Translations under genes and position numbers: made by a program
Notes under the pieces: generated by a model
Databases searched by the model: none
Told to the model about the DNA's origin: nothing
Seen by the model: only the letters and a program-made list of their open reading frames with translations
From: Patescibacteria group bacterium
GTDB lineage: Bacteria > Patescibacteriota > Microgenomatia > Woykebacterales > RBG-16-39-9b
Length of the DNA: 38,400 bases
Direction: 5' to 3'
Assembly (NCBI GenBank): GCA_025449635.1
Contig: JANWIZ010000044.1
Span: forward strand, 1-38,400
In this document: in pieces, positions 6,952 through 14,954 of the stretch
Layout of the letters: every line of letters starts with the position of its first letter
Position numbering within the stretch: the stretch's first letter is position 1

Positions 6952-8643
6952 TTTCTTCATAGTTTCACGCAATTCATCTAGATGATCTTTTCTGATATGA
7001 CCTTCTCTAATCTCATCCAGTCTTGCAGGGGTTAATAAATGTGCTACTTGATGTCCTGAAAGAATTCTTGGAACAATCACATAATCAGCACCAGCGTTAT
7101 AAAACTTTACTGCCCAATCTCTTTCAGCAGCGGTAACAAAAACTGTTGGTTTTTTTGTAAGCTTAAATATATTTGCAAGAATTTCTTCAGTATCATTAGG
7201 ATCAAAAACAGTAGAAATTACCAAACTGGCTTTCTCTATTCTAGCTTCCTCCCAAATATCTGGATCAGTAATATCACCAAAAAGATAATCTATCTGCATT
7301 TCTTTTAACAACTTAACAATACTTGGATTGAAATCAACAACTAATATGTTCTGGTTTTGTTTCTGCAGTTGTTTTAATATTTCTAACCCTAATCGATCAG
7401 AACCTATAAGGACAATGTGGTCTTCAAGAGTGTTACTGATTTGCTTTTCGATTTTTATATCTCTGATTTCCAAAACTTTAAGATGCTTTTCAATTCTACG
7501 ATAGATTTTGGTCGCAAAGAATAAACCGTAACTTGAAACTGCAATGGTAATCAGAGCAGTTAATGTTACTACGTTGACAACTTCCCTATCGACCTGCCCG
7601 TTTCTAAGAGCGAGAAACAAAACTACCAAAGAAAACTCAGAGACTTGTGCCAATGACAAACCTACCATAAAGGCTGTCCGTCTTCTAAAGCCTAGCCTAC
7701 CAAGAGTAACCATTACTATTAGAGGTTTTACCAAAAGTACAAATAAACTAAACACAAGTGCTTGCCCGAGAATTACAAAATTGAAATCAAGAGCAATTTC
7801 GCTACCGAGAACGATAAAAAACAACACTACGAAAAAATCTCTCAGTGGGTGGATTCTGGCTGCTATCTGATGCTCTTGCTGCAATGCCGCAAGCCCAATA
7901 CCGGCCATAAAAGCACCTATTTCTATTGAAAAATTTACGCTGGCGAAAGCTGCCACAACAAGAAACAACCAGGCTATGCTTGATAAAAATAAGAGCTCTA
8001 AGTTTCGGGCAAGTCTTTCAAAAAGATATGGGAGTAATTTCCGCTGAAGGAAATATATTAAAGCTACTAGTACCGCTCCGACAAAAAGTGTTATCAGTAA
8101 AGAAGCAATATTAAAACCCTTGCCGTCAACGTTTATACCAGAAAGAATTACTAAAAAACCAATTGCTACCAAATCCTGAACCAAAAGTACTGTAATTGAA
8201 ATCTTACCGTGCAATGAGTCAAAATCCCGCTTTTCAGTTAAAAGTTTTACCACGATTACGGTACTAGAGAAAGTCAAACCAACTGCTATATAAAAACTAG
8301 CTACCCAATCCAAACCGACAATATTTGAAAGTAAGAAAGCTAGTCCAAACGTGACTGCAATCTGAATTACTGCAGTTTTAATCGATTCTTTTCCGAATTG
8401 CTTCAAATCATCTATTTTGATCTCAAGTCCAACTAAGAATAGCAAAAAACTTAAACCAAGCTCTTGCATTAGTTTAAAAATCTCCTGATGAGACGGTTCG
8501 TTTATCAGTAGCGGACCGACAAGAATACCTGTGATGATATAAGCCAAAATTAAGGGAAGGCGGAGAAAATTAAACCAAGCACCAAGAAAGGCTGATAAGG
8601 CAATAACGGCACCAATAATTAAAAAAACATTAGCGTCTGGCAT
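6940..8643 (-). CDS. Kef-type (CPA2) cation/proton antiporter with TrkA-N domain
   Basis: 567 aa, normal for KefB/KefC/YbaL-type transporters. Residues ~5-385 hold about 12 membrane helices of the Na+/H+ exchanger fold (LPLILAYIITGILVGPLL at the start; LGLSFLLFLVGLEIKIDDLK is a family hallmark). From ~400 a Rossmann TrkA-N domain begins HIVLIGSDRLGLEILKQL, a variant of the GxGxxG nucleotide loop, continuing with VVDFNPSIVKLL and LFGDITDP. Such proteins exchange K+ or Na+ for H+ at the inner membrane, gated by NAD(H) or another ligand. It is the last gene of the minus-strand run, 25 nt after rluD. Ion specificity cannot be read from sequence. Confidence 0.9.
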   Translation of the reverse strand: MPDANVFLIIGAVIALSAFLGAWFNFLRLPLILAYIITGILVGPLLINEPSHQEIFKLMQELGLSFLLFLVGLEIKIDDLKQFGKESIKTAVIQIAVTFGLAFLLSNIVGLDWVASFYIAVGLTFSSTVIVVKLLTEKRDFDSLHGKISITVLLVQDLVAIGFLVILSGINVDGKGFNIASLLITLFVGAVLVALIYFLQRKLLPYLFERLARNLELLFLSSIAWLFLVVAAFASVNFSIEIGAFMAGIGLAALQQEHQIAARIHPLRDFFVVLFFIVLGSEIALDFNFVILGQALVFSLFVLLVKPLIVMVTLGRLGFRRRTAFMVGLSLAQVSEFSLVVLFLALRNGQVDREVVNVVTLTALITIAVSSYGLFFATKIYRRIEKHLKVLEIRDIKIEKQISNTLEDHIVLIGSDRLGLEILKQLQKQNQNILVVDFNPSIVKLLKEMQIDYLFGDITDPDIWEEARIEKASLVISTVFDPNDTEEILANIFKLTKKPTVFVTAAERDWAVKFYNAGADYVIVPRILSGHQVAHLLTPARLDEIREGHIRKDHLDELRETMKKLAL

Positions 8644-8668
8644 AAACTAAATTATTCTGACTTCAACA

Positions 8669-9565
8669 TTATGAATCTCTAAGCTTTTTTAATAATTTAT
8701 CCAAATCATCTGGTAAACCTGATTTCAAACTAAGCTCTATTTTTGTTGTTGGGTGCTTTAGGTTTAAATTAGATGCGTGTAAAAATTGCCGGTTAAGTAA
8801 CATCCGACCACCATAGAGTTTATCCCCAACAATGGGGTGACCTATATGAGATAGGTGTACCCGGAGTTGATGTGTCCTTCCTGTCAGTGGTTCAAGCTCC
8901 AATAAAGTAAGATTATCACCAAACCGCTCCACTACTCTATACTTTGTAATTGCATCCTTACCTTCCGCAGAAACAATAAATTTAGATTTAAACTTTGGGT
9001 GTCTGATAATACTACCATTTACCTCTCCTGTTTCCTTTTTCACCTTACCTTGAACTAAGGCCAAATATTTTTTATGTACTTCCCTATTTTTAAATTGATT
9101 CTTAAGATTTTCAAGCGAGATTTTGTTTTTTGCAACGACAATTAATCCAGAGGTATCTTTGTCTAATCGATGCACAACTCCAGGCCTTAATCCAACCTCT
9201 TGTGTGACATCACCAAGATGAGATAAAAGTGCGTTTACTAACGTTCCCCTGGGGTGATCAAGGGTAGGGTGAACGATCAAACCTGGTTGTTTATCAACCA
9301 CGATCACATCCATATCTTCAAAAATAATCTTTAATGGAATTTTCTCGGGCAAAAGACTTACTTCTGGATTTACCGGAACCTCAATTTGGACAGAATCCCC
9401 TTTTGATATTTTATATGAAGGCTCTGTTTGGGAGTTATTAACTCTAATAAAACCGTCTTTAATAAGTTTTTTTGCTTTGGAACGAGTAATTTCTTTTACT
9501 TCTGAGGAAACAAATTGATCGAGTCGATCAAGCTTAGGCTTTATCTTTACCTTTAAAACATGCAT
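8669..9565 (-). CDS. rluD: RluA/RluD-family 23S rRNA pseudouridine synthase
   Basis: 298 aa, slightly shorter than E. coli RluD. An N-terminal S4 RNA-binding domain (~residues 13-70, RSKAKKLIKDGFIRVN) is followed by the catalytic domain with the signature RPGVVHRLDKDTSGL, whose first Asp (near 134) is the catalytic residue, and the late motif GRTHQLRVHLSHIGHPIVGD. These enzymes isomerise uridine in rRNA; RluD acts on helix 69 of 23S rRNA. The start codon overlaps the stop of the response-regulator gene (TAATG), implying coupled translation. The family is certain; the exact target site (RluD versus RluC-like) is inferred. Confidence 0.88.
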   Translation of the reverse strand: MHVLKVKIKPKLDRLDQFVSSEVKEITRSKAKKLIKDGFIRVNNSQTEPSYKISKGDSVQIEVPVNPEVSLLPEKIPLKIIFEDMDVIVVDKQPGLIVHPTLDHPRGTLVNALLSHLGDVTQEVGLRPGVVHRLDKDTSGLIVVAKNKISLENLKNQFKNREVHKKYLALVQGKVKKETGEVNGSIIRHPKFKSKFIVSAEGKDAITKYRVVERFGDNLTLLELEPLTGRTHQLRVHLSHIGHPIVGDKLYGGRMLLNRQFLHASNLNLKHPTTKIELSLKSGLPDDLDKLLKKLRDS

Positions 9566-9960
9566 TAAGTTGGGCTGTTTAGATTGGCTTTATTCAAAAA
9601 TACTTTAACTTCAGACAAAACTTGATCAGGATTCATAGCGGATTTTATTAAATATCCAGAAGCTCCCAGTGCAAAACCTTCTTTAATAATTGAATCTTGA
9701 CCTAAGTTTGTTAAGAGTACAACTGGTCCATTTGGTTGCTTTGCAGGTTTATCCTTCATATGTCTTAATATCTCTAATCCGTCCATTTTTGGTAACATAA
9801 TATCAAGCAGAACAAGTTCAAACCCACCTTCTCCCATATGCATCAAGCCTTCCTCACCATCAATAGCCACAGTAACCTCATAACCTTCCCCTTTGAGAAG
9901 CTCTTCGTAAAGTTCTCTTAAAAATTCATCATCCTCTACAACTAAAATTCTTTGTCCCAT
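9565..9960 (-). CDS. Stand-alone response regulator receiver domain protein
   Basis: 131 aa, a single CheY-like domain with no output domain. The acidic pair EDDEF near residues 9-11, the phosphorylation site LVLLDIMLPKMDG (Asp near 53), the switch Thr in VVLLTN and the conserved Lys in GYLIKS are all present, so it should be phosphorylatable. No histidine kinase is in the window, so its partner is elsewhere. AAGGA sits about 6 nt before the ATG, a good ribosome-binding site. It sits between a DksA/TraR-type gene and rluD, which by itself does not indicate a target. Confidence 0.88.
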   Translation of the reverse strand: MGQRILVVEDDEFLRELYEELLKGEGYEVTVAIDGEEGLMHMGEGGFELVLLDIMLPKMDGLEILRHMKDKPAKQPNGPVVLLTNLGQDSIIKEGFALGASGYLIKSAMNPDQVLSEVKVFLNKANLNSPT

Positions 9961-9981
9961 ATTTGATCCTTAATGTATTAA

Positions 9982-10323
9982 TTATGCACGAACTTGCTTT
10001 TGTTGACAAGATAAGCACAAACTTGCGCTAGGCATAATGTCCAAACGTTCTTCTGAAATTTGATTGCCACAATTGCTACATTTGCCAAACTTTCCTTGCT
10101 CAAGACGCGCTAAAGCTGCTTCTACCTCTGTTAGGGTTTTTTCAAGTTCTGTTTTTGTTGCGCTTAAGCGGTCGTGTTCTTCAGTTTCAGTAATACCATC
10201 CTCCGAGATCCCGGTTGCTCTTGTTTTGTCCGAATAAGGGTCTTCTTTTTGGTAATATTTAATTTCCTTCTCAAGATTTTCCTTTTCAGCCTTTAATTTT
10301 ACTTTAAAATGTTCCAAGTTCAT
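9982..10323 (-). CDS. DksA/TraR-family zinc-finger protein
   Basis: 113 aa, between TraR and DksA in size. Residues 1-75 form a charged helical pair (LKAEKENLEKEIKYYQ ... LEKTLTEVEAALARLEQG), the coiled coil that enters the RNA polymerase secondary channel in DksA. Residues ~80-105 are a four-Cys zinc finger, CSNCGNQ...CLSCQQ. DksA relatives tune transcription initiation, often with ppGpp; for CPR members the role is untested. The start overlaps the lgt-like stop as ATGA, so translation is probably coupled. Confidence 0.85.
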   Translation of the reverse strand: MNLEHFKVKLKAEKENLEKEIKYYQKEDPYSDKTRATGISEDGITETEEHDRLSATKTELEKTLTEVEAALARLEQGKFGKCSNCGNQISEERLDIMPSASLCLSCQQKQVRA

Positions 10324-11159
10324 TGATTTACCTTTCTTTTTGGTAATGGAATTCTCAAACGCAATTTTATACCAAGAACATATTTAGAAATAGTTCTGAT
10401 GTCCCCTGATAAATTTCGAAACTGGTAAAAGTATATAACCACTAGAGCCAGAAGAGCAACAGCAAAACTAAACAAACTAGCAAATCTAAAAGGCCCTAGG
10501 TAACTACTATCCCCTCTAAAACTTTCCAAAACGAGTCTTCCTAGATTATTAAAGAAAAGGAAATAAAAGAAAACTGCCCCACTACGAAGCTGACCGACAC
10601 GAGAAATATTAGATTTATAAAATTTATATAAAATTATTAAAAGAACCAGGTTAAATAAGGCTTCATACAGTTGGACTGGGTGTCTCGATCCTTCCAAAAA
10701 AACAGAACTCACTCCCCAAGGAAGTGAAGTAAGACTACCGTAATCATTACCTGACAAAAAACTACCGATTTTACCAACAATAATCGCTACCAAAACAGCC
10801 AGAGAACCAATGTCAGCGATCTGTAAAAAGCTCCAACGCCACTTCCTTATTAAAAAACTCCCAGCCAGCATTACGGCCACAAAGCTTCCAAAGTAAGCAA
10901 AACCACCCTCCCAAAAAAATAGTACTTTGATCGGATCAGCGGTAAAAATATTTAGATTTAATAGTGAATATAGTAGCCTACCTCCAAAAATTGCTGCTAC
11001 CAAAGCAATTACAGAAAAATCAATTAATTTCTCTTCTTGGTAGCCTTGCTTTTTACCCTCCCTCCAAAAAACGTAAGTTGCCAACAAATAAGCAATCGAT
11101 AAGAAAAATCCATAGGAGTAGATTGTAACTGGACCAAGATGGAGCAACGTTGGGTACAT
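10320..11159 (-). CDS. lgt: Lgt-like prolipoprotein diacylglyceryl transferase, divergent
   Basis: 279 aa with about seven membrane helices. Family landmarks: the start LGPVTIYSYGFFLSIAYL, GGRLLYSLL, HPVQLYEALF (E. coli HPSQLYELL) and GRLVLESFRGD (E. coli FRIIVEFFR). Lgt moves diacylglycerol from phosphatidylglycerol to the lipobox Cys at the inner membrane. Aligned by eye, E. coli His103 (SFHGG) is Phe here (AYFGS), the Arg of ELWGR is missing (NDYGS) and Tyr235 is replaced, while Arg239 is kept. It may be a divergent active enzyme or a relative with altered function. A TATAAT lies 7 nt upstream of the ATG, inside the end of the MFS gene. Confidence 0.75.
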   Translation of the reverse strand: MYPTLLHLGPVTIYSYGFFLSIAYLLATYVFWREGKKQGYQEEKLIDFSVIALVAAIFGGRLLYSLLNLNIFTADPIKVLFFWEGGFAYFGSFVAVMLAGSFLIRKWRWSFLQIADIGSLAVLVAIIVGKIGSFLSGNDYGSLTSLPWGVSSVFLEGSRHPVQLYEALFNLVLLIILYKFYKSNISRVGQLRSGAVFFYFLFFNNLGRLVLESFRGDSSYLGPFRFASLFSFAVALLALVVIYFYQFRNLSGDIRTISKYVLGIKLRLRIPLPKRKVNQ

Positions 11160-11166
11160 CTTTTAG

Positions 11167-11172
11167 ATTATA
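11167..11172 (-). promoter_or_regulatory. Possible -10 box for leaderless lgt transcript
   Basis: Minus-strand TATAAT ends 7 nt before the lgt-like ATG, the same spacing as at hisS and the 582-aa gene. The box is partly made of the MFS stop codon region (GCA GTA TAA), and only a weak -35 (TTTACC, 18 nt away) is present, so it could be chance. Confidence 0.3.
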
Positions 11173-12379
11173 CTGCTCTTTTTCTAAGACGGTAAATACC
11201 AAACGACAGAACTGTAATACCAAGTCCTAGAAGAACAGTTCTAACACCAAATGTATCACTAATTACACCGGAAACTAATACAGGTAGTGTTGCCACACCG
11301 CTGATAAAGGTACTCAAAACACCGTAAGCTCTACCTCTCAGTTCCTCTGGGGTATGTTTTTGAAAATCAGTGGTCACCGGAATTGTAATTAAAGCATTTT
11401 CAAAACCCAAAAAAAATATTAGTAAAAGTGAAAACAAATAATAGGTAGTTCCAAAATTTGCTGAACTAAGATAAGTAATCAGCAAAAAAGTCAGCCCCAT
11501 ACTAAGTAAACCTGAATTAACCATAGTTCTCTCTTTAAATCGGTGTCCAACTGTACCAATTACTATAGCTCCAAGCGCCATACCAAAAGTGGCTGGAACG
11601 ATAATCAACAAGCTAGCATCAGCCACTTTGGTTTGTAAAACCTTATCTACATACCCTGGGCCAATAGCTGCCAAAACAAGAACAATTGTAGTTGAAAGTG
11701 TTAAAAAGAAAATTGAATCTCGAATAATTTTTTTACTAAAAACAAACACTACACCTTTGACAAAATTTGCTAACATACCACCTTTTCGCTCTTCAATATC
11801 TGCCCGAATATTATCTGGTAAAAATAAATTAAAAAGCAGCGACAAAACAAACAAAACGAAAACTGAAAACAAAGTTATTTTTTCGCCGAAGAAACTCAAA
11901 GAAAACCCGCCAATCAAAAAACCAATGACTATACCGACTTGCAAGGTTAAAGAAAACAAACTATTGGCTGCGATAAGTCTCTTATCATCTACCAAAGCAG
12001 GTATTGCAGCACCTTCAGCCGGAACGAAAAACAAAGTCACAAAGGCTAATAGGAAAACCAAAATTAGTAAAATTATTGGCGAATTCATCGTGAAAAGTAA
12101 AAGCATAACCAAAATACTTCTGACTATATTCGTTAGTAACATAACCCGCTTTAGCGAAAGCTGGTCAACGTAGACTCCTGCCAAATAACCAAAAAAGATG
12201 CTTGGGAGTGTAAAAGTAAGCAACAAAATACTGACTGCTACACTTGATCTGGTCAGATCATAAATTTTAATTGTCAGGATAAAATAAAGGGCGTTCAACC
12301 CAATTTGAGAAGTAATTTGGGCCAACCAAAGTAGCAGAAAACCTCGATTAGAAATAATTTTTGTAAGGATATTTGTGAT
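11168..12379 (-). CDS. Major facilitator superfamily transporter, non-ATG start
   Basis: 403 aa if started at the ATC codon at 12379; the ORF track starts at TTG 12325 (385 aa). I prefer the upstream start because GAGGAGG lies just before ATC, and the extra residues (NRGFLLLWLAQITSQIG) complete the usual first helix of the MFS_3/EntS-like family. About 12 membrane helices follow, with the loop AGVYVDQLSLKRVMLL between helices 2 and 3 matching the MFS D-R-x-x-R/K motif. Members export siderophores, drugs or other small molecules; substrate unknown here. The frame is the same as pepA upstream, separated only by its TAA. Confidence 0.8.
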   Translation of the reverse strand: MTNILTKIISNRGFLLLWLAQITSQIGLNALYFILTIKIYDLTRSSVAVSILLLTFTLPSIFFGYLAGVYVDQLSLKRVMLLTNIVRSILVMLLLFTMNSPIILLILVFLLAFVTLFFVPAEGAAIPALVDDKRLIAANSLFSLTLQVGIVIGFLIGGFSLSFFGEKITLFSVFVLFVLSLLFNLFLPDNIRADIEERKGGMLANFVKGVVFVFSKKIIRDSIFFLTLSTTIVLVLAAIGPGYVDKVLQTKVADASLLIIVPATFGMALGAIVIGTVGHRFKERTMVNSGLLSMGLTFLLITYLSSANFGTTYYLFSLLLIFFLGFENALITIPVTTDFQKHTPEELRGRAYGVLSTFISGVATLPVLVSGVISDTFGVRTVLLGLGITVLSFGIYRLRKRAV

Positions 12380-12397
12380 GTTTCCTCCTCTGCTTTA
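12380..12397 (-). promoter_or_regulatory. Strong Shine-Dalgarno aimed at an ATC codon
   Basis: Minus strand: the pepA stop TAA, then AGCAGAGGAGGAAAC, then ATC. The GAGGAGG is among the best ribosome-binding sites in the window, yet no ATG, GTG or TTG lies within its reach in the MFS frame. It decides the start choice for the MFS transporter. Confidence 0.55.
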
Positions 12398-13822
12398 GGA
12401 TAGTTTGTCTAACAAATTTACTAGTGTTCGAACCCCTATTCCAGTAGGACCTTTGGCTAAATATGGCTTTTCATTGTCCAACCAGGCAGTACCAGCAATA
12501 TCAAGATGTACCCAAGAATTGTTTTTCTCGATAAACTCCTGCAGAAAAACTGCTCCTGCTATCACACCAGCACCCCTTGAAGGTGGTATGTTTGCCACAT
12601 CTGCGACATCACTACGCAACAACTCCTTATGTTCAGGATAAATCGGTAAAGTCCAAATACGCTCACCGACTTCTTCACCAGAGTCGACCACACTCTCAAG
12701 AAAATCTTCCTTATTTCCAAGAGCTGCTGTGGCCTCACTGCCGAGTGCAACAATTACAGCCCCAGTCAAAGTAGCCAAATCAATTATTTTGGTTGCTCCA
12801 AGCTTCTGTGACAGTACCAAACCATCTGCTAGTACCACCCTGCCTTCAGCGTCGGTATTAAGAACTTCGATAGTTTTTCCGTTTAGTGCTTTGACAACAT
12901 CACCTGGCTTTAAAGCCCCACCACCTGGAAGATTCTCAGTTAAAGGTGTGACTACTACAACGTTAATTTTTGGTTTTAATTCTCCCACTAATTTCATAAA
13001 TGCAATTGCAGTTGCAGCTCCAGCCATATCCATTTTCATTTCATGCATTCGATCACTTGGTTTTATAGAGATACCACCAGAGTCAAAAGTAATTCCTTTT
13101 CCAACAACTCCCAAAGTAAGTGCTTCTTTTTTATAAATGTATTTCAAAGCTAACATATAAGAAGGTTGGTGACTTCCTTGTGCAATTCCAACAAAAGCCC
13201 CCATTCCCTTTTTTGCTGCTTCTTTCTCATCGTAAACCTCAATTGAAAATTTATATGTTCTTGCCAACTTTTTTGCTTCCTCGACCATAGCTTTTGGGGT
13301 AATTTTGTTGGCTGGCTCTAACACAATACTTCTCGCCCAATTGGTAACCTCAACCAAATTTTGGGTTTTTTTAATTTCAGAAGCGGAGATTTTACCCAAA
13401 ACAATCAAATCGTCGATTTTTGAAGTTTTTTCTTTAGTTTTGTAAATTCCTGGATCAAATTCAGCCAAACCTATACCTTCAATTATTAAACTTGGTTTGG
13501 TATAAATTCTAGCGTCAAAGGCAATTTTTTTTAATTTGGATTTAATTATTTTTCTGGCTGCAGTTCCAGCAACATTTCTTTCTAGTCTTGCGTTAAAATC
13601 CGATTTTTTGCCAGCACCAACTAACAAAAGTTTTGGCAATTGTGGAATTAGAAAAGTTTCATATAACTTACCGCTAAAATCATTCCCCAAGTCTAACTGC
13701 TCCCTTCCCAGAATACCTTTGAGACTTTCTGGTAAGTTCTTTGTTTCCTCTTCAAACATTGGGAATATTAAAACCTCAGCAGAAATTTTGTTTAACAGCT
13801 CATCTGAAAGAGTAATTTTCAT
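12395..13822 (-). CDS. pepA: Leucyl aminopeptidase (M17 family)
   Basis: 475 aa, near the usual ~500. The N-terminal half is the macro-like domain (LPKLLLVGAGKKSDF). The catalytic half has VVGKGITFDSGGISIKPS (active-site Lys and first metal Asp), MKMDMAGAATA and the family signature NTDAEGRVVLADGL with metal-binding Asp/Glu and the Arg. The enzyme removes N-terminal residues from peptides using two metal ions, normally as a cytoplasmic hexamer, and in some bacteria also binds DNA. It lies 46 nt after the Xaa-Pro peptidase gene, so the two form a peptide-recycling pair. Confidence 0.95.
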   Translation of the reverse strand: MKITLSDELLNKISAEVLIFPMFEEETKNLPESLKGILGREQLDLGNDFSGKLYETFLIPQLPKLLLVGAGKKSDFNARLERNVAGTAARKIIKSKLKKIAFDARIYTKPSLIIEGIGLAEFDPGIYKTKEKTSKIDDLIVLGKISASEIKKTQNLVEVTNWARSIVLEPANKITPKAMVEEAKKLARTYKFSIEVYDEKEAAKKGMGAFVGIAQGSHQPSYMLALKYIYKKEALTLGVVGKGITFDSGGISIKPSDRMHEMKMDMAGAATAIAFMKLVGELKPKINVVVVTPLTENLPGGGALKPGDVVKALNGKTIEVLNTDAEGRVVLADGLVLSQKLGATKIIDLATLTGAVIVALGSEATAALGNKEDFLESVVDSGEEVGERIWTLPIYPEHKELLRSDVADVANIPPSRGAGVIAGAVFLQEFIEKNNSWVHLDIAGTAWLDNEKPYLAKGPTGIGVRTLVNLLDKLS

Positions 13823-13868
13823 TTCGAAGCTAATTCTAGCATAAAAAGCTTTTTATCAAAAGCAGCTT

Positions 13869-14954
13869 TTAACTTACAATAATTTCAGTTATTTTCTTTG
13901 GAGATTTGGTCAATTCAATTGCTGAGTTTTCTTCAATTAGATACATATCTTCAATTCTTACACCACCCCAACCAGGTTCATAAATACCTGGCTCAATTGT
14001 AATGATATTTCCAACCCCCAGCTTTTCTTTGGCTTTCTCATTTATCCTTGGAAGCTCGTGTACTTCGATTCCCACTCCATGTCCAACCGCATGAGTGAAG
14101 TAGTATTTTGACTTAGTTTTCAAAAAATCACGAGCTGCTTTGTCCAAGACTTTAGTTTTAACCCCCGCTCTCACCCTCTCAACAGCTTTTTTCTGAGCTT
14201 TCAATACTAAATTATAAACTTCTATTTGTTTTAAGGTTGGAGTCCCCAAAAAAACGACTCGAGAAATATCACAACAGTAACCTTTGTAAAAGCAGCCCCA
14301 ATCAAGCAATATAGTATCTCCTTTCTTTATTTTTCGATCTCCCGCCGGATAATGAGCCATTGATGAGTTGGGTCCTGAAGCGACAATTAAGTTATCCCAA
14401 GCGTTTTTACTCGCACCTAAATCTCGCATAAACTTCTCAATTTCCCAAGCTATTTCTCTCTCTCTCAGACCCAATTTGATATTTTTCAAAACAAATTCAA
14501 AGCTTTTATCTGCAATCGAAATCGCCTTCTTAATTAGTTTTATCTCTTCCGAGTCCTTAACTGTCCTTAGCTCTTCAATTAAATTACTTTGTGGAACAAA
14601 TTTACCTCTTGTAGCTTTGCGAAAACGCTTTAACTCTGCAAGTGAGAAGTCCAATCCTTCAACACCAACTTTGTTTAACGCTAATTCTCGAAAAAGTTTT
14701 TTCCAAAACTCTTCATCCTGACCATACTCCCTCAGCTCAAAACCAGCAACACTTTTAACTACCTCTTCAGTATAGCGACTGTCAGTAATCACAAAGTTCT
14801 GCCTTGGTGTTATCAACAAATAACCAGACTCCCTATCCCCTAACCAACCCGTTAGATAAAACCTATTTTCAGCTTTAGATACTAGAAAAGCGCCCAGTTT
14901 CTTTTCAATTATTTTTTTACGAAGATTATCGACTCGTGTGTCTGTCTTAAACAT
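13869..14954 (-). CDS. pepQ: Xaa-Pro aminopeptidase / M24B metallopeptidase
   Basis: 361 aa. A creatinase-like N-terminal domain (~1-125, FYLTGWLGDRESGYLLITP) precedes the pita-bread catalytic domain. Metal ligands are visible in order: Asp in LLDWGCFYKGYCCDISR (two Asp), His in HAVGHGVGIEVHELPR, Glu in TIEPGIYEPGWGG, and Glu in VRIEDMYLI. It cleaves peptide bonds involving proline in the cytoplasm. Whether it is an aminopeptidase (PepP type) or a prolidase (PepQ type) cannot be settled by eye; the length fits both. Its start overlaps the 3' end of the zinc-ribbon gene by 8 nt. Confidence 0.9.
   Translation of the reverse strand: MFKTDTRVDNLRKKIIEKKLGAFLVSKAENRFYLTGWLGDRESGYLLITPRQNFVITDSRYTEEVVKSVAGFELREYGQDEEFWKKLFRELALNKVGVEGLDFSLAELKRFRKATRGKFVPQSNLIEELRTVKDSEEIKLIKKAISIADKSFEFVLKNIKLGLREREIAWEIEKFMRDLGASKNAWDNLIVASGPNSSMAHYPAGDRKIKKGDTILLDWGCFYKGYCCDISRVVFLGTPTLKQIEVYNLVLKAQKKAVERVRAGVKTKVLDKAARDFLKTKSKYYFTHAVGHGVGIEVHELPRINEKAKEKLGVGNIITIEPGIYEPGWGGVRIEDMYLIEENSAIELTKSPKKITEIIVS

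Noticed and set aside
11589-12173. 194-aa plus-strand ORF antisense to the MFS transporter
   Set aside because: Lys/Thr/Ser-rich translation with no family likeness; the minus-strand frame encodes a clear 12-helix transporter, so this is a shadow ORF.
12729-13136. 135-aa plus-strand ORF inside pepA
   Set aside because: Antisense to the conserved M17 catalytic region; Ser/Thr/Pro-rich with no start signal.
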